This document shows, in pieces, positions 39,150 to 51,581 of a DNA stretch of 64,000 nucleotides. The notes beneath the pieces were generated by a model that ran no database searches, was not told the origin of the DNA, and saw only the letters and a program-made list of their open reading frames with translations. This DNA comes from Bathymodiolus brooksi (lineage: Eukaryota; Mollusca; Bivalvia; Mytilida; Modiolidae). Made by a program: the position numbers and the translations under genes. Where the stretch lies: the NCBI GenBank assembly GCA_963680875.1, contig OY804578.1, forward strand, positions 25,573,101 through 25,637,100, read 5' to 3'. Numbering within the stretch: position 1 is the stretch's first letter; every line of letters begins with the position of its first letter.

Positions 39150-40025
39150 TGTCTAGGCCATTTGGTTATTCTGTCTAGGTCATTTGGCTATTATGTGTAG
39201 GTCATTTGGTTATTCTGTCTAGGTCATTTGGCTATTCTGTCTAGGTCATTTGGCTATTATGTCTAGGTCATTTGGCTATTCTGTCGAGGACATTTGGCTA
39301 TTCTATCTAGGTCATTTGGCTATTATGTCTAGGCCATTTGGCTATTATGTCTAGTCCATTTGGCTATTCTGTCTAGGTCATTAGATTTTTCTTTCTAGGC
39401 CATTTGGCTATTATGTCTAGGCCATTTGGTTTTTCTGACTAGGCCATTTGGCTATTCTGTCTAGGTCATTTGGCTATTCTGTCTAGATCATTTGACTATT
39501 CTGTCGAGGACATTTGGCTATTCTGTCTAGTTCATTTGGCTATTCTGTCGAGGACATTTGGCTATTCTGTCTAGGGCATTTGCCTATTCTGTCTAGTCCA
39601 TTTGGCTATTCTGTCTAGGCCATTTGGCTAGTCTGTCTGGGTCATTTGTCTATTCTGTCTAGGTCATTTGGCTATTCTGTCGAGGACATTTGGCTATTCT
39701 GTCTAGGGCATTTGGCTATTCTGTCTAGGCCATTTGGCTATTATGTCTAGGCCATTTGGCTATTCTGTCTAGTCCATTTTTCTATTCTGTCTAGGCCATT
39801 TGGCTATTCTTTCTGGGTCATTTGGCTATTCTGTCTAGGTCATTTGGCTATTCTGTCTAGGTCATTTGGTTATTATGTCTAGGTCATTTGGCTATTATGT
39901 CTAGGTCATTTGGCTATTATGTCTAGGCCATTTGGTTATTCTGTCTAGACCATTTGGCTATTCTGTCTAGGCCATTTGGCTAGTCTGTCTAGGTCATTTG
40001 GCTATTCTGTTTAGGTCATTTGGCT
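38140..40025. repeat. Dispersed copy of about 20,150-22,035
   Basis: TAGATCATT lies at 20,371 and 38,361, ATTAGA at 21,390 and 39,380, and CTGTCTAGAC at 21,951 and 39,941, all exactly 17,990 bp apart. Differences are few: CCATTTTCTATT (one base lost) near 38,213, and single substitutions such as TAGTTC for TAGGTC. The offset differs from that of the preceding patch (20,873). The two patches therefore sit closer together here than in the source region. Confidence 0.84.
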
Positions 40026-41371
40026 ATTCTGTCGAGGACATTTGGCTATTCTGTCTAGGGAATTTGGCTATTCTGTCTAGACCATTTGGCTATTATGTCT
40101 AGGCCATTTGGCTATTCGATCTAGGTCATTTGGCTATTATGTCTAGGACATTTGGCTATTCTGTCTAGGCCATTTGGCTATTCTGTCTAGGTCATTTGGC
40201 TATTATGTCTAGGTCATATGGTTATTCTGTCTAGATCATTTGGCTATTCTGTCTGGGTCATTTGGCTATTATGTCTAGGCCATTTGGCTATTATGTCTAG
40301 GTCATTTGGCTATTCTGTCTAGGTCATTTGGCTATTCTGTCTAGGTCATTTGGCTATTATGTCTAGGACATTTGGCTATTATGTCTAGGTAATTTGGCTA
40401 TTATGTCTAGGTCATTTGGCTATTCTGTCGAGGACATTTGGCTATTCTGTCGAGGACATTTGGCTATTCTATCTAGGTCATTTGGCTATTATGTCTAGGT
40501 CATTTGACTATTCTGTCTAGGTCATTTGGCTATTATGTCTAGGCCATTTGGCTATTCTGTCTAGTCCATTTGGCTATTCTGTCTACGCCATTTGGCTATT
40601 CTGTCTAGGGCATTTGGCTATTCTGTCTAGGCCATTTGGCTATTATGTCTAGGCCATTTGGCTATTCTGTCTAGTCCATTTTTCTATTCTGTCTAGGCCA
40701 TTTGGCTATTCTTTCTGGGTCATTTGGCTATTCTGTCTAGGTCATTTGGTTATTATGTCTAGGTCATTTGGCTATTATGTCTAGGTCATTTGGCTATTAT
40801 GTCTAGGTCATTTGGTTATTCTGTCTAGACCATTTGGTTATTCTGTCTAGGCCATTTGGCTAGTCTGTCTAGGTCATTTGGCTATTCTGTCTAGGTCATT
40901 TGGCTATTCTGTCGAGGACATTTGGCTATTCTGTCTAGGGCATTTGGCTATTCTGTCTAGACCATTTGGCTATTATGTCTAGGCCATTTGGCTATTCGAT
41001 CTAGGTCATTTGGCTATTATGTCTAGGACATTTGGCTATTCTGTCTAGACCATTTGGCTATTCTGTCTAGGTCATTTGGCTATTATGTCTAGGTCATATG
41101 GTTATTCTGTCTAGGTCATTTGGCTATTCTGTCTGGGTCATTTGGCTATTATGTCTAGGCCATTTGGCTATTATGTCTAGGTCATTTGGCTATTCTGTCT
41201 AGGACATTTGGCTATTCTGTCTAGGTCATTTGGCTATTATGTCTAGGACATTTGGCTATTATGTCTAGGTCATTTGGCTATTATGTCTAGGTCATTTGGC
41301 TATTCTGTCGAGGACATTTGGCTATTCTGTCGAGGACATTTGGCTATTCTATCTAGGTCATTTGGCTATTA
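39150..41371. repeat. 2,222-bp HOR, copy 1
   Basis: The block contains 101 monomers. ATTAGATTTTTC at 39,380 recurs at 41,602 (+2,222). GGTCATATGG lies at 40,211 and 41,091, 880 bp apart, showing an internal 40-monomer duplication (about 39,720-40,600 against 40,600-41,371, with one monomer of slippage). It overlaps the start of the 11.1-kb unit, which begins inside it. Confidence 0.87.
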
Positions 41372-43593
41372 TGTCTAGGCCATTTGGTTATTCTGTCTAG
41401 GTCATTTGGCTATTATGTGTAGGTCATTTGGTTTTTCTGTCTAGGTCATTTGGCTATTCTGTCTAGGTCATTTGGCTATTATGTCTAGGTCATTTGGCTA
41501 TTCTGTCGAGGACATTTGGCTATTCTATCTAGGTCATTTGGCTATTATGTCTAGGCCATTTGGCTATTATGTCTAGTCCATTTGGCTATTCTGTCTAGGT
41601 CATTAGATTTTTCTTTCTAGGCCATTTGGCTATTATGTCTAGGCCATTTGGTTTTTCTGACTAGGCCATTTGGCTATTCTGTCTAGGTCATTTGGCTATT
41701 CTGTCTAGATCATTTGACTATTCTGTCGAGGACATTTGGCTATTCTGTCTAGTTCATTTGGCTATTCTGTCGAGGACATTTGGCTATTCTGTCTAGGGCA
41801 TTTGCCTATTCTGTCTAGTCCATTTGGCTATTCTGTCTAGGCCATTTGGCTAGTCTGTCTGGGTCATTTGTCTATTCTGTCTAGGTCATTTGACTATTCT
41901 GTCGAGGACATTTGGCTATTCTGTCTAGGGCATTTGGCTATTCTGTCTAGGCCATTTGGCTATTATGTCTAGGCCATTTGGCTATTCTGTCTAGTCCATT
42001 TTTCTATTCTGTCTAGGCCATTTGGCTATTCTTTCTGGGTCATTAGGGTATTCTGTCTAGGTCATTTGGCTATTCTGTCTAGGTCATTTGGTTATTATGT
42101 CTAGGTCATTTGGCTATTATGTCTAGGTCATTTGGCTATTATGTCTAGGCCATTTGGTTATTCTGTCTAGACCATTTGGCTATTCTGTCTTGGCCATTTG
42201 GCTAGTCTGTCTAGGTCATTTGGCTATTCCGTTTAGGTCATTTGGCTATTCTGTCGAGGACATTTGGCTATTCTGTCTAGGGAATTTGGCTATTCTGTCT
42301 AGACCATTTGGCTATTATGTCTAGGCCATTTGGCTATTCGATCTAGGTCATTTGGCTATTATGTCTAGGACATTTGTCTATTCTGTCTAGGCCATTTGGC
42401 TATTCTGTCTAGGTCATTTGGCTATTATGTCTAGGTCATATGGTTATTCTGTCTAGGTCATTTGGCTATTCTGTCTGGGTCATTTGGCTATTATGTCTAG
42501 GCCATTTGGCTATTATGTCTAGGTCATTTGGCTATTCTGTCTAGGTCATTTGGCTATTCTGTCTAGGTCATTTGGCTATTATGTCTAGGACATTTGGCTA
42601 TTATGTCTAGGTCATTTGGTCATTATGTCTGGGTCATTTGGCTATTCTGTCGAGGACATTTGGCTATTCTGTCGAGGACATTTGGCTATTCTATCTAGGT
42701 CATTTGGCTATTATGTCTAGGTCATTTGACTATTCTGTCTAGGTCATTTGGCTATTATGTCTAGGCCATTTGGCTATTCTGTCTAGTCCATTTGGCTATT
42801 CTGTCTACGCCATTTGGCTATTCTGTCTAGGGCATTTTGCTATTCTGTCTAGGCCATTTGGCTATTATGTCTAGGCCATTTGGCTATTCTGTCTAGTCCA
42901 TTTTTCTATTCTGTCTAGGCCATTTGGCTATTCTTTCTGGGTCATTTGGCTATTCTGTCTAGGTCATTTGGTTATTATGTCTAGGTCATTTGGCTATTAT
43001 GTCTAGGTCATTTGGCTATTATGTCTAGGTCATTTGGTTATTCTGTCTAGACCATTTGGCTATTCTGTCTAGGCCATTTGGCTAGTCTGTCTAGGTCATT
43101 TGGCTATTCTGTCTAGGTCATTTGGCTATTCTGTCGAGGACATTTGGCTATTCTGTCTAGGGCATTTGGCTATTCTGTCTAGACCATTTGGCTATTATGT
43201 CTAGGCCATTTGGCTATTCGATCTAGGTCATTTGGCTATTATGTCTAGGACATTTGGCTATTCTGTCTAGACCATTTGGCTATTCTGTCTAGGTCATTTG
43301 GCTATTATGTCTAGGTCATATGGTTATACTGTCTAGGTCATTTGGCTATTCTGTCTGGGTCATTTGGCTATTATGTCTAGGCCATTTGGCTATTATGTCT
43401 AGGTCATTTGGCTATTCTGTCTAGGACATTTGGCTATTCTGTCTAGGTCATTTGGCTATTATGTCTAGGACATTTCGCTATTATGTCTAGGTCATTTGGC
43501 TATTATGTCTAGGTCATTTGGCTATTCTGTCGAGGACATTTGGCTATTCTGTCGAGGACATTTGGCTATTCTATCTAGGTCATTTGGCTATTA
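41372..43593. repeat. 2,222-bp HOR, copy 2
   Basis: This repeats the whole of copy 1, including the internal 880-bp pair (GGTCATATGG at 42,433 and 43,313). Private changes include GGTTTTTCTG near 41,430, GGTCATTAGGGTATT near 42,039, GGCTATTCCGTTTAGG near 42,225 and GGTCATTATGTCTGGG near 42,619. The match ends at about 43,593, where TAGTCCATTTGG begins instead of GGTTATTCTG. Confidence 0.87.
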
Positions 43594-45468
43594 TGTCTAG
43601 GTCATTTGGCTATTCTGTCTAGTCCATTTGGCTATTCTGTCTAGGCCATTTGGATAGTCTGTCTGGGTCATTTGGCTATTCTGTCTAGGTCATTTGGCTA
43701 TTCTGTCGAGGACATTTGGCTATTCTGTCTAGGGCATTTGGCTATTCTGTCTAGGCCATTTGGCCATTATGTCTAGGCCATTTGGCTATTCTGTCTAGTC
43801 CATTTTTCTATTCTGTCTAGACCATTTGGCTATTCTGTCTGGGTCATTTGACTATTCTGTCTAGGTCATTTGCCTATTCTGTCTAGGTCATTTGACTATT
43901 CTGTCGAGGACATTTGGCTATTCTGTCTAGGTCATTTGGCTATTATGTCTAGGTCATTTGGCTATTATGTCTAGGTCATTTGGCTATTATGTCTAGGCCA
44001 TTTGGTTATTCTGTCTAGTCCATCTGGCTATTCTGTCTAGGCCATTTGGCTAGTCTGTCTGGGTCATTTGGCTATTATGTCTAGGCCATTTGGTTATTCT
44101 GTCTAGTCCATTTGGCTATTCTGTCGAGGACATTTTGCTATTCTGTCTAGGGCATTTGGCTATTCTGTCTAGACCATTTGGCTATTATGTCTAGGCCATT
44201 TGGCTATTCGATCTAGGTCATTTGGCTATTATGTCTCGGCCATTTGGCTATTCTGTCTAGGCCATTTGGCTATTCTGTCTAGGTCATTTGGCTATTATGT
44301 CTAGGTCATTTGGTTATTCTGTCTAGGCCATTTGGCTATTCTGTCTAGTCCATTTGGCTATTCTGTCTGGGTCATTTGGTTATTCTGTCTAGGTCATTTG
44401 GCTATTATGTCTAGGCCATTTGGCTATTCTGTCTAAGTCATTTGGCTGTTCTGTCTAGTTCATTTGACTATTCTGTCGAGGACATTTGGCTATTCTGTCT
44501 AGGTCATTTGGCTATTATGTCTAGGTCATTTGGCTATTATGTCTAGGTCATTTGGCTATTATGTCTAGGCCATTTGGTTATTCTGTCTAGTCCAATTGGC
44601 TATTCTGTCTAGGCCATTTGGCTAGTCTGTCTGGGTCATTTGTCTATTCTGTCTAGGTCATTTGGCTATTCTGTCGAGGACATTTGGCTATTCTGTCTAG
44701 GGCATTTGGCTATTCTGTCTAGACCATTTGGCTATTATGTCTAGGCCATTTGGCTATTCGATCTAGGTCATTTGGCTATTGTGTCTAGGCCATTTGGCTA
44801 TTCTGTCTAGGCCATTTGGCTATTCTGTCTAGGTCATTTGGCTATTATGTGTAAGTCATTTGGTTATTCTGTCTAGGTCATTTGGCTATTCTGTCTTGGT
44901 CATTTGGCTATTATGTCTAGGTCATTTGGCTATTCTGTCGAGGACATTTGGCTATTCTATCTAGGTCATTCGGCTATTATGTCTAGGTCATTTGGCTGTT
45001 ATGTCTAGGTCATTTGGCTATTATGTCTAGGCCATTTGGCTATTATGTCTAGTCCATTTGGTTATTCTATCTAGGTCATTAGATTTTTCTTTCTAGGCCA
45101 TTTGGCTATTTTGTCTAGGCCATTTGGTTTTTCTGACTAGGCCATTTGGCTATTCTGTCTAGGTCATTTGGCTATTCTGTCTAGATCATTTGACTATTCT
45201 GTCGAGGACATTTGGCTATTCTGTCTAGTTTATTTGGCTATTCTGTCGAGGACATTTGGCTATTCTGTCTAGGGCATTTGGCTATTCTGTCTAGTCCATT
45301 TGGCTATTCTGTCTAGGCCATTTGGCTAGTCTGTCTGGGTCATTTGTCTATTCTGTCTAGGTCATTTGGCTATTCTGTCGAGGACATTTGGCTATTCTGT
45401 CTAGGGCATTTGGCTATTCTGTCTAGGCCATTTGGCTATTATGTCTAGGCCATTTGGCTATTCTGTCT

Positions 45469-48400
45469 AGTCCATTTTTCTATTCTGTCTAGGCCATTTG
45501 GCTATTCTTTCTGGGTCATTTGGCTATTCTGTCTAGGTCATTTGGCTATTCTGTCTAGGTCATTTGGTTATTATATCTAGGTCATTTGGCTATTATGTCT
45601 AGGTCATTTGGCTATTATGTCTAGGCCATTTGGTTATTCTGTCTAGACCATTTGGCTATTCTGTCTAGGCCATTTGTCTAGTCTGTCTTGGTCATTTGGC
45701 TATTCTGTCTAGGTCATTTGGCTATTCTGGCGAGGACATTTGGCTATTCTCTCTAGGGCATTTGGCTATTCTGTCTAGACCATTTGGCTATTATGTCTAG
45801 GCCATTTGGCTATTCGATCTAGGTCATTTGGCTATTATGTCTAGGCCATTTGGCTATTCTGTCTACGCCATTTGGCTATTCTGTCTAGGTCATTTGGCTA
45901 TTATGTCTAGGTCATTTGGGTATTCTGTCTAGGTTATTTGGCTATTCTGTCTGGGTCATTTGGCTATTATGTCTAGGCCATTTGGTTATTATGTCTAGGT
46001 CATTTGGCTATTCTGTCTAGGTCATTTGGCTATTCTGTCTAGGTCATTAGGCTATTATGTCTAGGCCATTTGGCTATTATGTCTAGGTCATTTGGCTATT
46101 ATGTCTAGGTCATTTGGCTATTCTGTCGAGGACATTTGGCTATTCTGTCGAGGACATTTGGCTATTCTATCTAGGTCATTTGGCTATTATGTCTAGGTCA
46201 TTTGACTATTCTGTCTAGGTTATTTGGCTATTATGTCTAGGCCATTTGGCTATTCTGTCTAGTCCATTTGGTTATTCTGTCTACGCCATTTGGCTATTCT
46301 GTCTGGGTCATTTGGCTATTCTGTCTAGGTCATTTGGCTATTCTGTCGAGGATATTTGGCTATTCTGTCTAGGTCATTTGGCTATTCTGTCTAGGCCATT
46401 TTGCTATTCTGTCTAGTCCATTTGGCTATTCTGTCTATGCCATTTGGCTATTCTGTCTGGGTCATTTGGTTATTCTCTCTAGGTCAATTGGCTATTATGT
46501 CTATGCCCTTTGGCTATTCTGTCTAAGTCATTTGGCTATTCTGTCTAGATCATTTGACTAATCTGTCGAGGACATTTGGCTATTCTGTCTAGGTCTTTTG
46601 GCTATTATGTCTAGGTCATTTGCTATTAAGTATACGTCATTTGTCTATTATGTCTAGGCCATTTGGCTATTCTATCTAGTCCATTTGGATATTCTCTCTA
46701 GGCCATTTGGCTATTTTTTCTGGGTCATTTGGCTATTCTGTCTAGGTCATTTGGCTATTCTGTCGAGGACATTTGGCTATTCTGTCGAGGGCATTTGGCT
46801 ATTCTGTCTAGGCCATTTGGCTATTATGTCTAGGCCAATTGGCTATTCTGTCTAGTCCATTTTTCTATTCTGGCTAGGCCATTTGGCTATTCTGTCTGGG
46901 TCATTTGGCTATTCTGTCTAGGTCATTTGACTATTCTGTCTAGGTCATTTGACTATTCTGTCGAGGAAATTTGGCTATTTTGTCTAGGTCATTTGGCTAT
47001 TATGTCTAGGTCATTTGGCTATTATGTCTAGGTCATTTGGCTATTATGTCTAGGCCATTTGGCTATTCTGTCTAGTCCATTTGGCTATTCTGTCTAGGCC
47101 ATTTGGATAGTCTGTCTGGGTCATTTGGCTATTCTGTCTAGGTCATTTGGCTATTCTGTCGAGGACATTTGGCTATTCTGTCTAGGGCATTTGGCTATTC
47201 TGTCTAGGCCATTTGGCTATTATGTCTAGGCCATTTGGCTATTCTGTCTAGTCCATTTTTGTATTCTGTCTAGACCATTTGGCTATTCTGTCTGGGTCAT
47301 TTGACTATTCTGTCTAGGTCATTTGGCTATTATGTCTAGGCCATTTGGTTATTCTGTCTAGTCCATTTGGCTATTCTGTCTAAGCCATTTGGCTAGTCTG
47401 TCTGGGTCATTTGGCTATTATGTCTAGGCCATTTGGTTATTCTGTCTAGTCCATTTGGCTATTCTGTCGAGGACATTTTGCAATTCTGTCTAGGGCATTT
47501 GTCTATTCTGTCTAGACCATTTGGCTATTATGTCTAGGCCATTTGGCTATTCGATCTAGGTCATTTGGCTATTATGTCTCGGCCATTGGCTATTCTGTCT
47601 AGGCCATTTGGCTATTCTGTCTAGGTCATTTGGCTATTATGTCTAGGTCATTTGGCTATTCTGTCTAGGCCATTTGGCTATTCTGTCTAGGCCATTTGGC
47701 TATTCTGTCTAAGTCATTTGGCTATTCTGTCTAGGTCATTTGACTAATCTGTCGAGGACATTTGGCTATTCTGTCTAGGTCTTTTGGCTATTATGTCTAG
47801 GTCATTTGGCTATTAAGTCTACGTCATTTGGCTATTATGTCTAGGTCATTTGGCTATTCTGTCTAGGTCATTTGGCTATTATGTGTAGGTCATTTGGTTA
47901 TTCTGTCTAGGTCATTTGGCTATTCTGTCTAGGTCATTTGGCTATTCTGTCTAGGTCATTTGGCTATTCTGTCGAGGACATTTTGCTATTCTGTCTAGGG
48001 CATTTGGCTATTCTGTCTAGACCATTTGGCTATTATGTCTAGGCCATTTGGCTATTCGATCTAGGTCATTTGGCTATTATCTCTAGGCCATTTGGCTATT
48101 CTGTCTAGGCCATTTGGCTATTCTGTCTAGGTCATTTGGCTATTATGTCTAGGTCATTTGACTATTCTGTCGAGGACATTTGGATATTCTGTCTAGTTCA
48201 TTTGGCTATTATGTCGAGGACATTTGGCTATTCTGTCTAGGGCATTTGGCTATTCTGTCTAGTCCATTTGGCTATTCTGTCTAGGCCATTTGGCTAGTCT
48301 GTCTGGGTCATTTGTTTATTCTGTCTAGGTCATTTGGCTATTCTGTCGAGGACATTTGGCTATTCTGTCTAGGGCATTTGGCTATTCTGTCTAGGCCATT

Positions 48401-50472
48401 TGGCTATTATGTCTAGGCCATTTGGCTATTCTGTCTAGTCCATTTTTCTATTCTGTCTAGGCCATTTGGCTATTCTTTCTGGGTCATTTGGCTATTCTGT
48501 CTAGGTCATTTGGCTATTCTGTCTAGGTCATTTGGTTATTATGTCTAGGTCATTTGGCTATTATGTCTAGGTCATTTGGCTATTATGTCTAGTTCATTTG
48601 ACTATTCTGTCGAGGACATTTGGCTATTCTATCTAGTCCATTTGGATATTCTCTCTAGGCCATTTGGCTATTTTTTCTGGGTCATTTGGCTATTCTGTCT
48701 AGGTCATTTGGCTATTCTGTCGAGGACATTTGGCTATTCTGTCTAGGGCATTTGGCTATTCTGTCTAGGCCATTTGGCTATTATGTCTAGGCCATTTGGC
48801 TATTCTGTCTACTCCATTTTTCTATTCTGTCTAGGCCATTTGGCTATTCTGTCTGGGTCATTTGGCTATTCTGTCTAGGTCATTTGACTATTCTGTCTAG
48901 GTCATTTGACTATTCTGTCGAGGACATTTGGCTATTCTGTCTAGGTCATTTGGCTATTATGTCTAGGTCATTTGGCTATTATGTCTAGGTCATTTGGCTA
49001 TTATGTCTAGGCCATTTGGCTATTCTGTCTAGTCCATTTGGCTATTCTGTCTAGGCCATTTGGATAGTCTGTCTAGGTCATTTGGCTATTCTGTCTAGGT
49101 CATTTGGCTATTCTGTCGAGGACATTTGGCTATTCTGTCTAGGGCATTTGGCTATTCTGTCTAGGCCATTTGGCTATTATGTCTAGGCCATTTGGCTATT
49201 CTGTCTAGGCCATTTGGATATTCTGTCTGGGTCATTTGTCTATTCTGTCTAGGTCATTTGGCTATTCTGTCTAGGCCATTTGGCTATTCTGTCTAGTCCA
49301 TTTGGCTATTCTGTCTAGGCCATTTGGCTATTCTGTCTGGGTCATTTGGTTATTCTGTCTAGGTCATTTGGCTATTATGTCTAGGCCATTTGGCTATTCT
49401 GTCTAAGTCATTTGGCTATTCTGTCTAGGTCATTTGACTAATCTGTCGAGGACATTTGGCTATTATGTCTGGGTCATTTGGCTATTAAGTCTACGTCATT
49501 TGTCTATTATGTCTAGGCCATTTGGCTATTCTATCTAGTCCATTTGGATATTCTCTCTAGGCCATTTGGCTATTTTTTCTGGGTCATTTGGCTATTCTGT
49601 CTAGGTCATTTGGCTATTCTGTCGAGGACATTTGGCTATTCTGTCGAGGGCATTTGGCTATTCTGTCTAGGCCATTTGGCTATTATGTCTAGGCCATTTG
49701 GCTATTCTGTCTAGTCCATTTTTCTATTCTGTCTAGGCCATTTGGCTATTCTGTCTGTGTCATTTGGCTATTCTGTCTAGGTCATTTGACTATTCTGTCT
49801 AGGTCATTTGACTATTCTGTCGAGGACATTTGGCTATTCTGTCTAGGTCATTTGGCTATTATGTCTAGGTCATTTGGCTATTATGTCTAGGCCATTTGGC
49901 TATTCTGTCTAGTCCATTTGGCTATTCTGTCTAGGCCATTTGGATAGTCTGTCTGGGTCATTTGGCTATTCTGTCTAGGTCATTTGGCTATTCTGTCGAG
50001 GACATTTGGCTATTCTGTCTTGGTCATTTGGCTATTATGTCTACGCCATTTGGCTATTCTGTCTAGGTCATTTGGCTATTATGTCTAGGCCATTTGGCTA
50101 TTCTGTCTAGTCCATTTGGCTATTCTGTCTACGCCATTTGGCTATTCTGTCTGGGTCATTTGGCTATTCTGTCTAGGTCATTTGGCTATTATGTCTAGGC
50201 CATTTGGCTATTCTGTCTAGTCCATTTGGCTATTCTGTCTACGCCATTTGGCTATTCTGTCTGGGTCATTTGGCTATTCTGTCTGGGTCATTTGGCTATT
50301 CTGTCGAGGATATTTGGCTATTCTGTCTAGGTCATTTGGCTATTCTGTCTAGGCCATTTGGCTATTTTTTCTGGGTCATTTGGCTATTCTGTCTAGGTCA
50401 TTTGGCTATTCTGTCGAGGACATTTGGCTATTCTGTCGAGGGCATTTGGCTATTCTGTCTAGGCCATGTGGC
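45469..50472. repeat. 5-kb segment repeated at 58,997-64,000
   Basis: This segment repeats at offset 13,528 up to the last base of the window. Within it are the family-wide markers TAAGTATACG (46,627), the 21-bp monomers GGTCATTTGCTATTAAG (about 46,617) and GGCCATTGGC (about 47,581), CGAGGAAATTTGG near 46,962, TTTTGCAATTCTG near 47,477, and the TACGCC cluster at 50,040-50,250. Markers are shared with the 26,286-34,137 blocks, showing that the 11.1-kb unit was assembled from older HOR types. Confidence 0.88.
50041..50264. repeat. 88- and 110-bp micro-duplications of TACGCC monomers
   Basis: TACGCC monomers lie at 50,043, 50,131 and 50,241, spaced by 4 and 5 monomers. The intervening order (GGTC, ATTATG-GGCC, TAGTCC, and CTGGG in the second step) is repeated. 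The same arrangement is present at 63,571-63,792. This is the smallest scale of tandem duplication that can be followed confidently. Confidence 0.8.
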
Positions 50473-51290
50473 TATTTCGTCTAGGCCATTTGGCTAATCT
50501 GTCTTGTCCATTTTTCTATTCTGGCTAGGCCATTTGGCTATTCTGTCTGGGTCATTTGGCTATTCTGTCTAGGTCATTTGACTATTCTGTCTAGGTCTTT
50601 TGACTATTCTGTCGAGGACATTTGGCTATTCTGTCCAGGTCATTTGGCTATTATGTCTAGGTCATTTGGCTATTATGTCTAGGTCATTTGGGTATTATGT
50701 CTAGGCCATTTGGCTATTCTGTCTAGTCCATTTGGCTATTCTGTCTAGGCCATTTGGATAGTCTGTCTGGGTCATTTGGCTATTCTGTCTAGGTCATTTG
50801 GCTATTCTGTCGAGGACATTTGGCTATTCTGTCTAGGGCATTTGGCTATTCTGTCTAGGCCATTTGGCTATTATGTCTAGGCCATTTGGCTATTCTGTCT
50901 AGTCCATTTTTCTATTCTGTCTAGGCCATTTGGCTATTCTTTCTGGGTCATTTGGCTATTCTGTCTAGGTCATTTGGCTATTCTGTCTAGGTCATTTGGT
51001 TATTATGTCTAGGTAATTTGGCTATTATGTCTAGGTCATTTGGCTATTATGTCTAGTTCATTTGACTATTCTGTCGAGGACATTTGGCTATTCTGTCTAG
51101 GCCATTTGGCTATTCTGTCTGGGTCATTTGGCTATTCTGTCTAGGTCATTTGTCTATTCAGTCTAGGTCATTTGGCTATTCTGTCTAGGTCATTTGACTA
51201 TTCTGTCGAGGATATTTGGCTATTCTGTCTAGTCCATTTGGCTATTCTGTCTAGGTCATTTGGTTATTATGTCTAGGTCATTTGGCTATT

Positions 51291-51581
51291 CTGTCTAGGC
51301 CATTTGGCTATTCTGTCTGGGTCATTTGGTTATTCTGTCTAGGTCATTTGGCTATTATGTCTAGGCCATTTGGCTATTCTGTCTAAGTCATTTGGCTATT
51401 CTGTCTAGGTCATTTGACTAATCTGTCGAGGACATTTGGCATTTCTGTCTAGGTCTTTTGGCTATTATGTCTAGGTCATTTGGCTATTAAGTCTACGTCA
51501 TTTGTCTATTATGTCTAGGCCATTTGGCTATTCTATCTAGTCCATTTGGATATTCTCTCTAGGCCATTTGGCTATTTTTTC
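51291..51581. repeat. Copy of about 49,311-49,580 closing the 11.1-kb unit
   Basis: The series GGTTATTCTG, CTAAGTC, GACTAATCTG, TCGAGGAC, TTAAGTCTACGTC, TATCTAGTCC, GGATATTCTCTC and TATTTTTTCTGGG occurs at both places, at offsets 1,980 and then 2,002 (one more monomer in the right copy). TCTACGTCAT lies at 49,490 and 51,492. The unit junction at 51,582 follows the TATTTTTTCTGGG monomer. Confidence 0.8.

Larger units (their letters stand above)
40474..51581. repeat. 11,108-bp HOR unit, first copy
   Basis: This is the largest repeat unit seen. Markers repeat at exactly +11,108: the TTTGACTATT string at 40,501 and 51,609, GGTCATATGG at 41,091 and 52,199, ATTAGA at 41,602 and 52,710, and GGTTATACTG near 43,320 and 54,428. 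After a 2,420-bp insertion in the second copy the offset becomes 13,528 (TATACGTCAT at 46,631 and 60,159; TGTCTCGG at 47,575 and 61,103). The last 1.1 kb (50,473-51,581) has no partner inside the window, because the second copy runs off the end. The unit contains about 505 monomers and several smaller HOR blocks. Confidence 0.9.
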
